Under the pieces are notes generated by a model. The model was not told where the DNA came from. It saw nothing but the letters and a program-made list of their open reading frames with translations, and made no database searches. Below are positions 33,778-42,774 of a stretch of 64,000 nt of DNA, one piece after another. Every line of letters begins with the position of its first letter. The stretch's first letter is position 1. The position numbers were made by a program, and so were the translations under genes. Where the stretch lies: assembly GCA_014360495.1 (NCBI GenBank), contig JACIXR010000005.1, positions 150,516 through 214,515 on the forward strand. The letters are read 5' to 3'. Source of the stretch: a bacterium. Its GTDB lineage: Bacteria > Armatimonadota > JACIXR01.

Positions 33778-36162
33778 TTATTCCGCTGGAACCAATACTA
33801 TCCTATCTATCCATAAACCCTCTATGTTCCCCTCTCCAGGAGATAACCTAACTGGACCCGCTAACCCTGCTCCCGGTGGCGCTATCCATATATACTGTTC
33901 CGGCGAAGCTTCAACCGTTCCTATTAAGTAAGAACGATACCCTTCGCTTGTCTCTTTTATCGGAATCACTACCTCCGCTAACCCCACCTTTTTCCCAGTG
34001 TGATAAACGCCAGCCCAAATCGCTTCTTTCTCAGGGTCAACTCCCGCTTTCCTATCAACTTTTATAACCACGTAGACCTTCCAACGCCCCTTTTGGGCTT
34101 TTGCTGGCAGATTCTTCCAATATACCTGACAAGCCCATTCGTGATGCCAGCCTGGCATCCAGACTGTGAGGTAATCTGAGGAGTTCGGGTCAACTCTGCG
34201 GCGTCCCAATCTTCCTTCCTCCGCTATAGACATCTTGTCATCCTGCACATCAATGCATTTCTTAGGGTCTATTCCGGGAATATCTGAAGGTAAGGGCGCT
34301 TCCTTGGGGATTCGCTTGGGAAGCTTCTCAAGTTCGGGGTCATCTTCTCCAAGGGATTCAACGAATTTCTGTGGCGTCAAGCCTCCCTCATTCACATGGG
34401 TCATAGGAGACCAACCTTGGGGTCCCTTGCCGGTTACCACGGAAAGCCACTCCTGAGCAACAGCCTTGCGGGAGAGAGGTAAGGGCCATTCCGCACCCGC
34501 GCGGGCGCATTCAACCCTCAAGCGAGCCCAATTGTTGAGGAAAGCATAATAGACGGGCATATGAGCCTGGCGCACTCTCCAATAAATCTCAGGGTCATCC
34601 TTAACTGCTTTCTCAGCTTGCTGCCATAGTTTCTCTGCCTTGCTGAGCGTCTCAAAGTTAAAGAAGGGAGCATTTGCGGGAGTGAAACAGCCGAGGTAAT
34701 AATCCTTGGCGGCGTTATGCATTAGCTCCATATACCGCCTTATGTAAGGCGCTGCCTTGCCATAATATCCCTTTAGGAATTCGTCTATCAGCTTCTTGTC
34801 ATCCTGGTAAGGGTCCCAAAGAAGCTGGGCTAAAACCCAAGCTCTCAATTCCGCGAACTCAGCTCCGTGGGATTGGTAGGCACCCTGCTCAAAAACTCCC
34901 AAAACGCCGTGCTTATGGAAGAAACGGAGGTTGGGTCCAAGGGAGAACCAATTTGGATGCGGCTGGGCATAGTTTACGAAATCGGTTGTATAATCCCAGA
35001 TGTAAAGCCTTCTTGTCAGCTGAGACCAGCCGCGGATGTCGTCGGCAAAAGCTTTGTTGCTCTCGTGTTCAAGGGGTTGGGCAAAGTTGCACTCTATTGA
35101 GCAGAGGCGAACGATAACATTGGGGCGAGGCTTTATCGTCTTAGGTGGCTTGCGCGTATACCAATAGGCAAGGGTGTCAAAGGCGACATTAGGGAATTCC
35201 TTCTCCAATCTCTGAGCTATATCGTTCACCATATCTAAGACGGAGGCAGCAGGGGTTCCTTCCCTTTCGTCTAAAGCTCGGCAATTCTCGCACTGGCAGT
35301 TGCCTACCCAGTCGTTTTGCGAAATGGAGACGATGTTAGCCTCGGGGGATTCCTTGAGCCATTGTCTCACCCTTTCGGTGATGAAATCTCGCAACTCTGG
35401 ATTAGTGCAGCAGAGCTGAGCGCCCTGCCATTGACGTTTACCGTTTATTAGGCTGAACCATTCAGGATGCTTTTCAAAATACTCCTGCGGCGGAACGAGA
35501 GCATAGAAGGTGTGAACGAATCCCTTATAAATTATCTTTCCACCGTGTTTCTCCGTGAGGCGAGCGGAATTGCCGTTGTAATAGTTCCTTGCTGCCCAAT
35601 CCCCATCAAAAGCGGGATACCAAAATGGCTCGCGATATTCAAAAGCTGGCTTTTCCTCAATGGAGAGATTGGGAATCGTTAATGTGCTCTTCTTGGGAAT
35701 CGTTGTAGCCCAGGGTGTCCACCAGCGAACGCCACATTGCTTGCTCAAGAAGCGGTATACCGCATAGAGAGTTCCCCTCGGTCTTCCGCCTGCGAGGAGA
35801 AGATAATTACCCTTCGTTCGTATCGTCAACTGCTCTCCGCCGAAGGGTGAGCTGGGCTTCTGCAGATAATCAACTACCTCTGGAAAGAGCTTATCCGTTA
35901 GCTCTCCGGGACCGATGATTATTCCCGCCTTTGGGACTTCCCCTGGGGTGATTTCCTTGAGCTCGAATTTTGCCCCGGTGATTTTCTCCAGATGTGAGGC
36001 GAGCTCCTCGCCGGCATATCGTTCCGTTACCGTAGCTCCCGGCTGGATGATTATCGGGAGCAACGCCTTGCCGTTTTTAGCAAGGGTCAACTGCGCCTCC
36101 GCTGGAAGAGCTAACCCGAATAGGATTAGCCCTAACAGGGAGAGGACGACTTTTTCACTCAT
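33778..36162 (-). CDS. Secreted DUF4838 protein, glycosidase-like
   Basis: A 794-residue exported protein: signal peptide 1-23 ending PAEA; an N-terminal domain as found before GH20/GH67 enzymes (AGEELASHLEKITGAKFEL); a TIM-barrel-like DUF4838 region with RGTLYAVYRFLSKQCGVRWW, SQNDWVGNCQCENC and WDYTTDFVNYAQPHPNW; and a C-terminal beta domain ending in the IEGLWIDRIVLV strand. DUF4838 is distantly related to alpha-glucuronidases. The catalytic acids are not established. AAGGAGGTT sits 10 bases before the ATG. Last gene of the glycan locus; its role is probably polysaccharide breakdown outside the cytoplasm. Confidence 0.75.
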   Translation of the reverse strand: MSEKVVLSLLGLILFGLALPAEAQLTLAKNGKALLPIIIQPGATVTERYAGEELASHLEKITGAKFELKEITPGEVPKAGIIIGPGELTDKLFPEVVDYLQKPSSPFGGEQLTIRTKGNYLLLAGGRPRGTLYAVYRFLSKQCGVRWWTPWATTIPKKSTLTIPNLSIEEKPAFEYREPFWYPAFDGDWAARNYYNGNSARLTEKHGGKIIYKGFVHTFYALVPPQEYFEKHPEWFSLINGKRQWQGAQLCCTNPELRDFITERVRQWLKESPEANIVSISQNDWVGNCQCENCRALDEREGTPAASVLDMVNDIAQRLEKEFPNVAFDTLAYWYTRKPPKTIKPRPNVIVRLCSIECNFAQPLEHESNKAFADDIRGWSQLTRRLYIWDYTTDFVNYAQPHPNWFSLGPNLRFFHKHGVLGVFEQGAYQSHGAEFAELRAWVLAQLLWDPYQDDKKLIDEFLKGYYGKAAPYIRRYMELMHNAAKDYYLGCFTPANAPFFNFETLSKAEKLWQQAEKAVKDDPEIYWRVRQAHMPVYYAFLNNWARLRVECARAGAEWPLPLSRKAVAQEWLSVVTGKGPQGWSPMTHVNEGGLTPQKFVESLGEDDPELEKLPKRIPKEAPLPSDIPGIDPKKCIDVQDDKMSIAEEGRLGRRRVDPNSSDYLTVWMPGWHHEWACQVYWKNLPAKAQKGRWKVYVVIKVDRKAGVDPEKEAIWAGVYHTGKKVGLAEVVIPIKETSEGYRSYLIGTVEASPEQYIWIAPPGAGLAGPVRLSPGEGNIEGLWIDRIVLVPAE

Positions 36163-36192
36163 AGTTCCTTCAACCTCCTTTTAAAATAATTT

Positions 36193-37263
36193 TTATTTTT
36201 CCAAGGGCAAATATACCCTTTTATTTGTTTTAGCCGATTCATATATAGCCAAGATTAACTCAACTGCTTTCCTGGCTTCCTCACCGGTGATTAAGGGCTC
36301 TCTATCCTCTATGATTGCTCTAATTATATCACGAAAATTGAGCAGGTGGAGCCTGAGCCATTCAGAGCCAGAGGTAAACGGGATGGGAGAGGCTTTTGAG
36401 GTTTCCTCGCGTCCTCTTTCAAGATTTGCCAAAATTTCCTTTTCATCTAATCCCTCAATCTTCAAGAATGAAATCCGTCCCGGCTCACCCGTTTCCTCCC
36501 AGACGACGGAACCTTGGTAGCCACCGATGCTCAGCTGCGTTCCCACATCAAGATAAGCGGAGGTGGTAGCTTTTATCGCGCCCAGCGCGCCGTTTTTGAA
36601 CTTTAAAATGGCAACTGCTGTGTCCTCAACCTCTATATTGTGAGCTAATGTCGCTATTTCTGCCTCAACCCATTCAACTGGTCCCATAATCCAAAGAAGA
36701 GAGTCAACGAAATGGACGCCTTGATTCATAAGACATCCACCGCCATCAAGCGCCCAAGTGCCTCGCCATTCTCCGCTATCGTAATAAGCCTGGCTTCTGT
36801 AAATCTTCATATCCATATCCGCTATGGCGATTTTACCCAATTTACCCTCTTCAACAAGCTTCTTCATCAGCCTTATATCCTCCATAAATCTTCTCTGAAA
36901 AATACCTCCCAATTTCACCCTGTTTTCTCGTGCCGATTTTATGAGCGCATCGCAGTTCTCAAGCGTTATATCCAGTGGTTTCTCGCAGATGATATGTTTC
37001 CTCGCCTTTGCCGCCTTTATCCCGAACTCCGCATGCATACCAGATGGAACGCAAATGCAAACGACATCTATGTCTTCCCTCTCCAGCATCTTGTCGTAAT
37101 CCGTATACCAATCAACGCTGAAGCGCTGGGCTAATGACCTCGCTTTCTCCTCTACTTTATCGCACACAGCAATAAGCTTCGTTTCCTCAAGCTCGTTTGC
37201 AGCCTGGGCGTGAGCGGGACCGATTGCACCACATCCAACAACTCCAACCCCTAATTTCCTCAT
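36193..37263 (-). CDS. Gfo/Idh/MocA-family sugar dehydrogenase
   Basis: About 356 residues. N-terminal Rossmann fold with VGVVGCGAIGPAHAQA and IICEKPLDIT, where the Lys of EKP is catalytic; C-terminal domain with GGGCLMNQGVHFVDSLLWI. These enzymes oxidise or epimerise sugars, inositols and uronic acids with NAD(P). The start is ATG 37263: GAGGAGGG is at the right distance, while the TTG at 37281 lies before it. It is cytoplasmic, between genes for exported proteins, so it would act on products brought into the cell. Confidence 0.87.
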   Translation of the reverse strand: MRKLGVGVVGCGAIGPAHAQAANELEETKLIAVCDKVEEKARSLAQRFSVDWYTDYDKMLEREDIDVVCICVPSGMHAEFGIKAAKARKHIICEKPLDITLENCDALIKSARENRVKLGGIFQRRFMEDIRLMKKLVEEGKLGKIAIADMDMKIYRSQAYYDSGEWRGTWALDGGGCLMNQGVHFVDSLLWIMGPVEWVEAEIATLAHNIEVEDTAVAILKFKNGALGAIKATTSAYLDVGTQLSIGGYQGSVVWEETGEPGRISFLKIEGLDEKEILANLERGREETSKASPIPFTSGSEWLRLHLLNFRDIIRAIIEDREPLITGEEARKAVELILAIYESAKTNKRVYLPLEK

Positions 37264-37277
37264 AAGATTCCCTCCTC

Positions 37278-38552
37278 TCAATAAATCTCCCTCAGCATAT
37301 TGAGGGCTTCATCAATCATCATCTTCACTCCCTCCGGGGATGGCTTGGCGCTCCTAGCTATAAGGCTCTCATATCCACCCGCTTTCCAAGCTTTTTCCGT
37401 AACCAGGTAGCCCTGATAATCACAGCATAGCTCAACGGGAAATGTCCAAGGAAAGGGGCTCTCCTGTTTTATCTTCAACCCCCATTCAACGAAAAGCTCT
37501 CCGGGCAATCCAGCAAAAGCTATCTCCCCTATCCTCCACACGCTCACAATCGTTTCTCCTTCCATTACTCCTTCTTTCCTCATAATTTCTAATTCCTTTC
37601 GGAAGACCTCCTGTACATCTTCCGGCCATTGTGATGCCCTTATCCTCTCCTCCTGGTCTTGGTATAAATCCCTGTAAGGAACGACCACATCGCTTTTCCT
37701 AGCCTTCAAAATAGGCACCTCATCCCTTGGCTTCCTTGCCTCAATCTTGGGAATTATGCTATCAGCGAGCATATTGCCCGTCTCCTCCATACTCCTATAA
37801 GTGTTTATATCTCCCATCGCTCCCGGCATATAAAGGGTGATTACTTGCTCGCCGAATTTCTCCCTTATCCGTCTCGCTACCACGGCAGGATAATCGGCAC
37901 TGAACTCTTCCCCGAAGTGAGTAGTCAAGTGAAGGGCGAAATTGAAGAGGACCGCTATGAGATTGCTATCCTTATCCTCAAATGTGAGGATTCCTATCTC
38001 GGGGTCAACGGGTCCCGCCGTTCCCACGCATTGCGCCTCCTCCCCTCTATCAATGAGCCAATTATTGAGCTCCCTTCCGTCTTTGAACCGCAATCTTCTA
38101 TTCAAGGGAAGCATATAATTGTAGGCTCTCATAAAGCACCATTTAGCTGGTATTTTCCTTTTATCCGCTTCTGCTACGCAGTTTGCTACCTTTTCCGGAA
38201 GGGATGAGAGCCATTCCTTATCCACGACTTCCTCTTCCGTAGAGCCGAAGAATGGCATAGTGTAAGGTCCTGAATGAGTGTGGGAGGTAGCCCAGATGAT
38301 GTTTTGGGGAGGAATTCCCGTGAGCTCGCTTGCCTTATCCACAATCTTATCTCCTATCTCTCTCGTCAAAACGCAGATATCAAGAATTATGTAGACAAGC
38401 TGGTCTCCCTTTGATTCCAAAACGATAGCCTTTGCCATCAATGGGTCGTGCACTCCTTTGGAAACTCGGGGATAAATCCCTCCCGCCAATAAAGTGCCAA
38501 CCTTTGGGGTTATGTCAATCTCATAGGCTCCAACGAGTAAAGAATCAGTCAT
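37278..38552 (-). CDS. Neutral/alkaline ceramidase-fold protein
   Basis: About 424 residues. The segments VGAYEIDITP near the start, ATSHTHSGP near 105 and YMPGAMGDIN near 225 are those of the neutral ceramidase N-terminal domain (PF04734); SHTHSGP contains zinc ligands. No signal peptide is seen, and the bacterium has no obvious sphingolipid genes here. Members of this family are often found in glycan operons of planctomycetes and related phyla, where true substrates are unknown. A hydrolase for an N- or O-acyl group on a sugar is possible. Start ATG 38552 fits the GAGGAGGG site better than TTG 38558. Confidence 0.75.
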   Translation of the reverse strand: MTDSLLVGAYEIDITPKVGTLLAGGIYPRVSKGVHDPLMAKAIVLESKGDQLVYIILDICVLTREIGDKIVDKASELTGIPPQNIIWATSHTHSGPYTMPFFGSTEEEVVDKEWLSSLPEKVANCVAEADKRKIPAKWCFMRAYNYMLPLNRRLRFKDGRELNNWLIDRGEEAQCVGTAGPVDPEIGILTFEDKDSNLIAVLFNFALHLTTHFGEEFSADYPAVVARRIREKFGEQVITLYMPGAMGDINTYRSMEETGNMLADSIIPKIEARKPRDEVPILKARKSDVVVPYRDLYQDQEERIRASQWPEDVQEVFRKELEIMRKEGVMEGETIVSVWRIGEIAFAGLPGELFVEWGLKIKQESPFPWTFPVELCCDYQGYLVTEKAWKAGGYESLIARSAKPSPEGVKMMIDEALNMLREIY

Positions 38553-38567
38553 TTGCAATCCCTCCTC

Positions 38568-39608
38568 TCACCATTCAAATAAGGGAACATCAAGCCATTT
38601 TCCGCCCTGAAGGGCAGATTGATGGGCGATTAGACCGGGAACGGTGAAATCCATAGCCCTAATAACATCTATGGGAGGGCGGGTTCTCGTCTCAACCGCT
38701 TTGAGAAAATCCTCAATCATATAAAACTCAGGTGGATTTTCATCGTGGATTTTGCAGGGGAAGGGAGAAGGAGCGCCCATCTCGTCCTTGATGAAAATTA
38801 ATCCATCCTCGCCCCTACGGGGAGATTCAATATATCCCTTCGTTCCATATAAGCTGTAATAAATTATGTGTCCCCTCGGGCTAACATTGCTAACCAAAAC
38901 CTGAATAGTAGCTCCCTTTTGGGTTTGGAAGGTCGCCATCTCCATATCCACGAAGCCGATATAATCTTTGTATTGAGGATAGCTCACGAAATCACTCAGC
39001 AAGCCCATAGCCTTGACAATCCTGTCCTCCATAAGATGAAGGAGGGGACCGATGGAATGTGCGCAATACCAAATGGGCGCCCTTGTCGCTCGCCAAGAGA
39101 ACTTCCTCGTTTTCTCATCAGCTAAAAGATGAATAATCGGGTTGAGATATTCGTTCTCTGCGTAAACAATCTCCCCCAATTTCCCCTGCTTCACAATTTC
39201 CTTCCATTCCCTTAAATAGCGGAAGTAGATGTAATTCTCCGCCATCATATAAACTCTACCAGTCCTCTTCACCGTATCAACCACTTTTTCACATTCCTCT
39301 ATCGTGTAGGCTACGGTTTGTTCGCAGAGCACGTCCTTGCCAGCTTCAAGGGATTTTATCGTTTGTTCTGTGTGAAACTCTATGGGAGTTGCAATGACCA
39401 CGATATCCAGAGGTGAATTATTGAGGAAATCATCAAAAGATGTGAACATTTGTTCGTCAGTAAAATTAAGTTCCCGCCCCATATTTTCCAGAAGATGGGA
39501 ATTGACATCGCATATCGCCACTACTTCCGTTTGGGGATGGGACTTGAAGATATCAACGAAAACCTTGCCTCTTTGGAGACCGACGACACCGACTTTGAAT
39601 TTGCTCAT
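38568..39608 (-). CDS. Second Gfo/Idh/MocA-family dehydrogenase
   Basis: A 346-residue protein. VGVVGLQRGKVFVDIFKSHP is a slightly altered Rossmann loop (GxxxG with Gln-Arg). VLCEQTVAYT replaces the usual CEKP motif, so the catalytic Lys of that motif is absent (Gln). The C-terminal part has CAHSIGPLLHLM. It may thus have lost redox activity or use another residue. AAGGAGGAATG precedes the ATG well. Gene order places it between an unknown secreted protein and the ceramidase-like gene. Confidence 0.8.
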   Translation of the reverse strand: MSKFKVGVVGLQRGKVFVDIFKSHPQTEVVAICDVNSHLLENMGRELNFTDEQMFTSFDDFLNNSPLDIVVIATPIEFHTEQTIKSLEAGKDVLCEQTVAYTIEECEKVVDTVKRTGRVYMMAENYIYFRYLREWKEIVKQGKLGEIVYAENEYLNPIIHLLADEKTRKFSWRATRAPIWYCAHSIGPLLHLMEDRIVKAMGLLSDFVSYPQYKDYIGFVDMEMATFQTQKGATIQVLVSNVSPRGHIIYYSLYGTKGYIESPRRGEDGLIFIKDEMGAPSPFPCKIHDENPPEFYMIEDFLKAVETRTRPPIDVIRAMDFTVPGLIAHQSALQGGKWLDVPLFEW

Positions 39609-39612
39609 AAAA

Positions 39613-40740
39613 TCATTCCTCCTTTTCTTCCAATATTTTCAACATTTTCCTTGCATAAATCAAGGAATTCTCGTAATCCCCTCTTTCAAAGGCAAGCTTT
39701 GATAGGAAAAAGAGATGTTGGATTTGGTAAATCCTGCTCTTCCATTCTCCGAATTCCCTGGGAGATAAAACTTCCAACTTGGGGATTTGCTTATTTAAAG
39801 ACTCCTCGCTTTTTCGCCAAATTCCCTTTACACTTTCCTCCGCTTTAAGCGCATTCAGAAGTGAGGGACAAGGTAATTCTTCCCCTTTAACCATTGCCTC
39901 TATTCTTTCCATTAACTCCTTTGCCATTTGCGATATCCCTTCTGGGTTTGGGATATTTAACGGGGCAATTGCGAAGAGAACTTCCTTCCCCAAATCCTTC
40001 TCCTCACCCCAGCCTGAATAGAAGTAGTTAATTCCGCCTTCCCAAAGTTGAAGGAAAATGTGTTTATTCTTCCATAATTTATCATAAAAAGGATAAAGGA
40101 AAAGGAAACAGAGCTTTAAATCGGGATTGAAAAGGGCGAAGAAAGGACAATCGGGGTCAAGGGAGGAAAAGCTCTTTGGACCACCCCATCCCCATACTCC
40201 CGCATAGCCAGGACGACCAAGCGAACTTACCTCACCGGAAATTAGCGCCTTTGGGATGGAGAAGGCGAAATGGTTGAAGAGATTTATGTCAACCTCAAAG
40301 CGTGGCGCCAGCCTGACAATGTTCACGCCTTCCCTTTTCACAGCATCTATCAAGGAACGAACAGCGAGGAAATCATCCGCGATGTAAAAATTCCCCTCAT
40401 AATAGGCGCCCTCCTCAAGGGGATAGATGAGGGAGACCTTGTAGCCATATTTCCAGCTCCCAACCTCAATCTTTTCTGGAGCGTTTTGGGAGGAGCGTAT
40501 CTCACCCCTTGCGCAATTATATCCGAACCAAGGGGATTCACCAGAGGGATTATGAATTGGTTTTAAATCCCCTTTGCCATCAATAAGAAGAAAATCAAAG
40601 GTTCCCTTGTTTTTATAAAGGCGAAGGACATAATTTCGGGCTTTGAAACAGATATATTCATCGTCTTCTTCCTTTTCCAAAGACTGAGCCATGTAAATCG
40701 CTATTAAGAAACAGGAAAGGAAGAGACAAAATCCCCTCAT
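39613..40740 (-). CDS. Secreted protein of unknown family
   Basis: I do not recognise this 375-residue protein. Starting at ATG 40740, which overlaps the upstream stop as ATGA, it opens with a signal peptide (RGFCLFLSCFLIAIYMAQS). The middle is beta-rich with many aromatic residues (WFGYNCARGEI, GVWGWGGPKSF, YFYSGWGEEKDLG), as in carbohydrate-active beta-sandwich domains. The C-terminal 100 residues look helical. It lies in the glycan locus between a glycosidase-like protein and two dehydrogenases, and probably binds or modifies a sugar polymer. Confidence 0.6.
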   Translation of the reverse strand: MRGFCLFLSCFLIAIYMAQSLEKEEDDEYICFKARNYVLRLYKNKGTFDFLLIDGKGDLKPIHNPSGESPWFGYNCARGEIRSSQNAPEKIEVGSWKYGYKVSLIYPLEEGAYYEGNFYIADDFLAVRSLIDAVKREGVNIVRLAPRFEVDINLFNHFAFSIPKALISGEVSSLGRPGYAGVWGWGGPKSFSSLDPDCPFFALFNPDLKLCFLFLYPFYDKLWKNKHIFLQLWEGGINYFYSGWGEEKDLGKEVLFAIAPLNIPNPEGISQMAKELMERIEAMVKGEELPCPSLLNALKAEESVKGIWRKSEESLNKQIPKLEVLSPREFGEWKSRIYQIQHLFFLSKLAFERGDYENSLIYARKMLKILEEKEE

Positions 40741-42737
40741 TGTTCCTTTCTTATCTCTGCTATCAACCAAACATCAAAAGGAGGAAGTTCAAGAATCAAG
40801 TCATCCCCTTTCAGCACCGCATTGATTTCCCGAGGCGAGAATTCCCAGTCAGGGGAATAGCAAAGAACTTCCAAGGAAGGGCGAAATCCCTTCGGTAATT
40901 TTAAGGATATTTTGAGATTCTCCAATCGCTTGAATCCCTTTCCCTCCTCAAATTCCTTATTGAGGATGTGAAGGATTAATCCATCCTTTGATTGTCTAAG
41001 AACCTTATGCGTAAGGGGTTTGAGACCGAATTCAACGATTGAGGGAGACCAACCTGCCTTTTTAAGTCCGTCCAACGCCTTCTCCAAGAGAATGTCTGGT
41101 TTGTCCAGAGGAAGAACCTTATGCCAGATTATCTTTCCTTTCTCGTAGAACGACTCCAAGACATTCGCTGTTCTCTTGTTATGTTTCTCATCCCATTCTC
41201 CGCACTCTCCAAATATCAGGAGCTTTCCTCCCGCCTCAACATATCTTTTGAGCATGTCCAAGTTCTTATCGGTTAGATGGGAGGTAGAGGGAAGAATGAT
41301 ATAAGGGAACTCCTTGGGGGAAAGCCGGGGGAAGGCGCCCTTTTCGGAGGTTGCAACATCGTCGGGGAAAGTTCTCCCCTCTCCCAAGAACAAGCCAGCG
41401 AATTGAACATCCGAATCAAGGAGGAGATTCCCTATGAGATTGAAGGCTTTGCTATGGTCGGGAATATCCTTCCTCCCCCACCACTTGGGAAACATGTCGT
41501 AAATATTTGAGGCATAAGAATAGACCAAATAAACATCTGCTACGGGTTTTGTATCCTTGAAGAGATGCTGATATTTCTTTATGAACTGTCCGATTTTCGC
41601 AAGCTCATCAACGGGACCAGTCCAGAGGGAGAAGCGGTGATGAAGAGCATAGAAGCAGCCACTGGCATAAGCCTCTCCCGTTAGCCAGCGGAAGAGCTGT
41701 CCCTTTCCCTCAATGGAAAGCACAGCGAAGGGAGGTGGTTCCTCTTGGATATCAAGAAACATAACAACTGGCTTATTGTATCCGCAGGCTTTGGAAGCCA
41801 AATAACTTGGGATGTATGAAAATTGGTTGGGGAGAAACGGCAAGCCCCAGCCTATGTTGACGAAATCGTATATGCTTGATTCGCCGAGAACGACGGCTGA
41901 TAAATTGACCATATCGTATTGATTCGCGTTCGCTATCAGTTCCTTTCCCCATTTCTTCCTACAGTATTCCTTTCCATCCTCAACAATCTCCTTCTCTCTT
42001 TCCAAAGTGCTGTAAAGGAGAAATCGCCAATATTCCTCCGCTAAGGGGCTTTCCCACGGCTTGGATTGAAGCTGCCTTTGGGCGAGGAAATCCCGATAGT
42101 TGAAATTATCCAAATCCATTATCCCGAGCTTACTCAATATTTGAGGCTTTTCCTTCTTCAGCCACTCCCTGAAACCCTTAATACAATAATCGCAGAAGCA
42201 GGGCATGGGATAGCTCCAGAACCAATGCCCGTAGGATTCATCGTAATGGATTCCCCAGACCTTCGCATCTATAGCGGACCTTGCAATCTCCTTAACGAAG
42301 TCGGAGAAACGAGGATTGTTGAGACATCCCTGCCACCATTGAGCGGGCTTTATCACATTTCCGAAGGCGTCCCTATCAGCGTACAAGGAGACATCTTTTT
42401 CGGGAAGGATATCGGGAATTATCGCGGAGGATGTAATCATAGCGCTCCAAAGGATGTTTCGCTTATAGGCTTCCTCAAGGGCGGGTTGAACAGCCTTGCT
42501 CCGCTCAAACATATCCTTTGGGCTGGCATACCAGCCGCAGGAAATTCCCCTCACAACAACATCAACCTCCATCCTCTCAAGCTCATCAACATCCTTTAAG
42601 GTCGCGGTTCCCTGTGAGATAGCGTAAACAATCGCGTTCTCCAAATGCCTTTTCGTATCCTTCACCTCCCCATAAAGGAGCGATTGTAATGCTAATGATA
42701 AGATAAACCAATAAAACAATCTTTGGAAACTGCTCAC
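40737..42737 (-). CDS. Secreted TIM-barrel glycosidase-like protein (GH42-like)
   Basis: About 666 residues from a GTG at 42737; a signal helix (FYWFILSLALQSLLYG) follows at once. The barrel part has VRGISCGWYASPK, then GIHYDESYGHWFW with an Asp-Glu pair placed like a catalytic acid. CFCDYCIKGFREWL is a cysteine cluster like the zinc site of GH42 enzymes. A glutamine amidotransferase-like domain (ILPSTSHLTDKNLDMLKRYVEAGGKLL) and a C-terminal beta domain complete a GH42-style layout. The frame opens further upstream at TTG 42791, but a promoter at 42773-42744 lies in that stretch. Confidence 0.68.
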   Translation of the reverse strand: MSSFQRLFYWFILSLALQSLLYGEVKDTKRHLENAIVYAISQGTATLKDVDELERMEVDVVVRGISCGWYASPKDMFERSKAVQPALEEAYKRNILWSAMITSSAIIPDILPEKDVSLYADRDAFGNVIKPAQWWQGCLNNPRFSDFVKEIARSAIDAKVWGIHYDESYGHWFWSYPMPCFCDYCIKGFREWLKKEKPQILSKLGIMDLDNFNYRDFLAQRQLQSKPWESPLAEEYWRFLLYSTLEREKEIVEDGKEYCRKKWGKELIANANQYDMVNLSAVVLGESSIYDFVNIGWGLPFLPNQFSYIPSYLASKACGYNKPVVMFLDIQEEPPPFAVLSIEGKGQLFRWLTGEAYASGCFYALHHRFSLWTGPVDELAKIGQFIKKYQHLFKDTKPVADVYLVYSYASNIYDMFPKWWGRKDIPDHSKAFNLIGNLLLDSDVQFAGLFLGEGRTFPDDVATSEKGAFPRLSPKEFPYIILPSTSHLTDKNLDMLKRYVEAGGKLLIFGECGEWDEKHNKRTANVLESFYEKGKIIWHKVLPLDKPDILLEKALDGLKKAGWSPSIVEFGLKPLTHKVLRQSKDGLILHILNKEFEEGKGFKRLENLKISLKLPKGFRPSLEVLCYSPDWEFSPREINAVLKGDDLILELPPFDVWLIAEIRKEQ

Positions 42738-42743
42738 AATTGA

Positions 42744-42773
42744 ATTATCAGGAATTACATATTTAAAAGTCAA
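42744..42773 (-). promoter_or_regulatory. Possible internal promoter, leaderless GTG start
   Basis: TTGACT (42773-42768), 18-base spacer, GATAAT (42749-42744), 6 bases to the GTG at 42737. It follows the stop of the upstream gene at once. Confidence 0.45.
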
Positions 42774-42774
42774 T

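Noticed and set aside
42066-42599. 177-codon plus-strand frame
   Set aside because: Antisense of the GH42-like gene, with no start signals.
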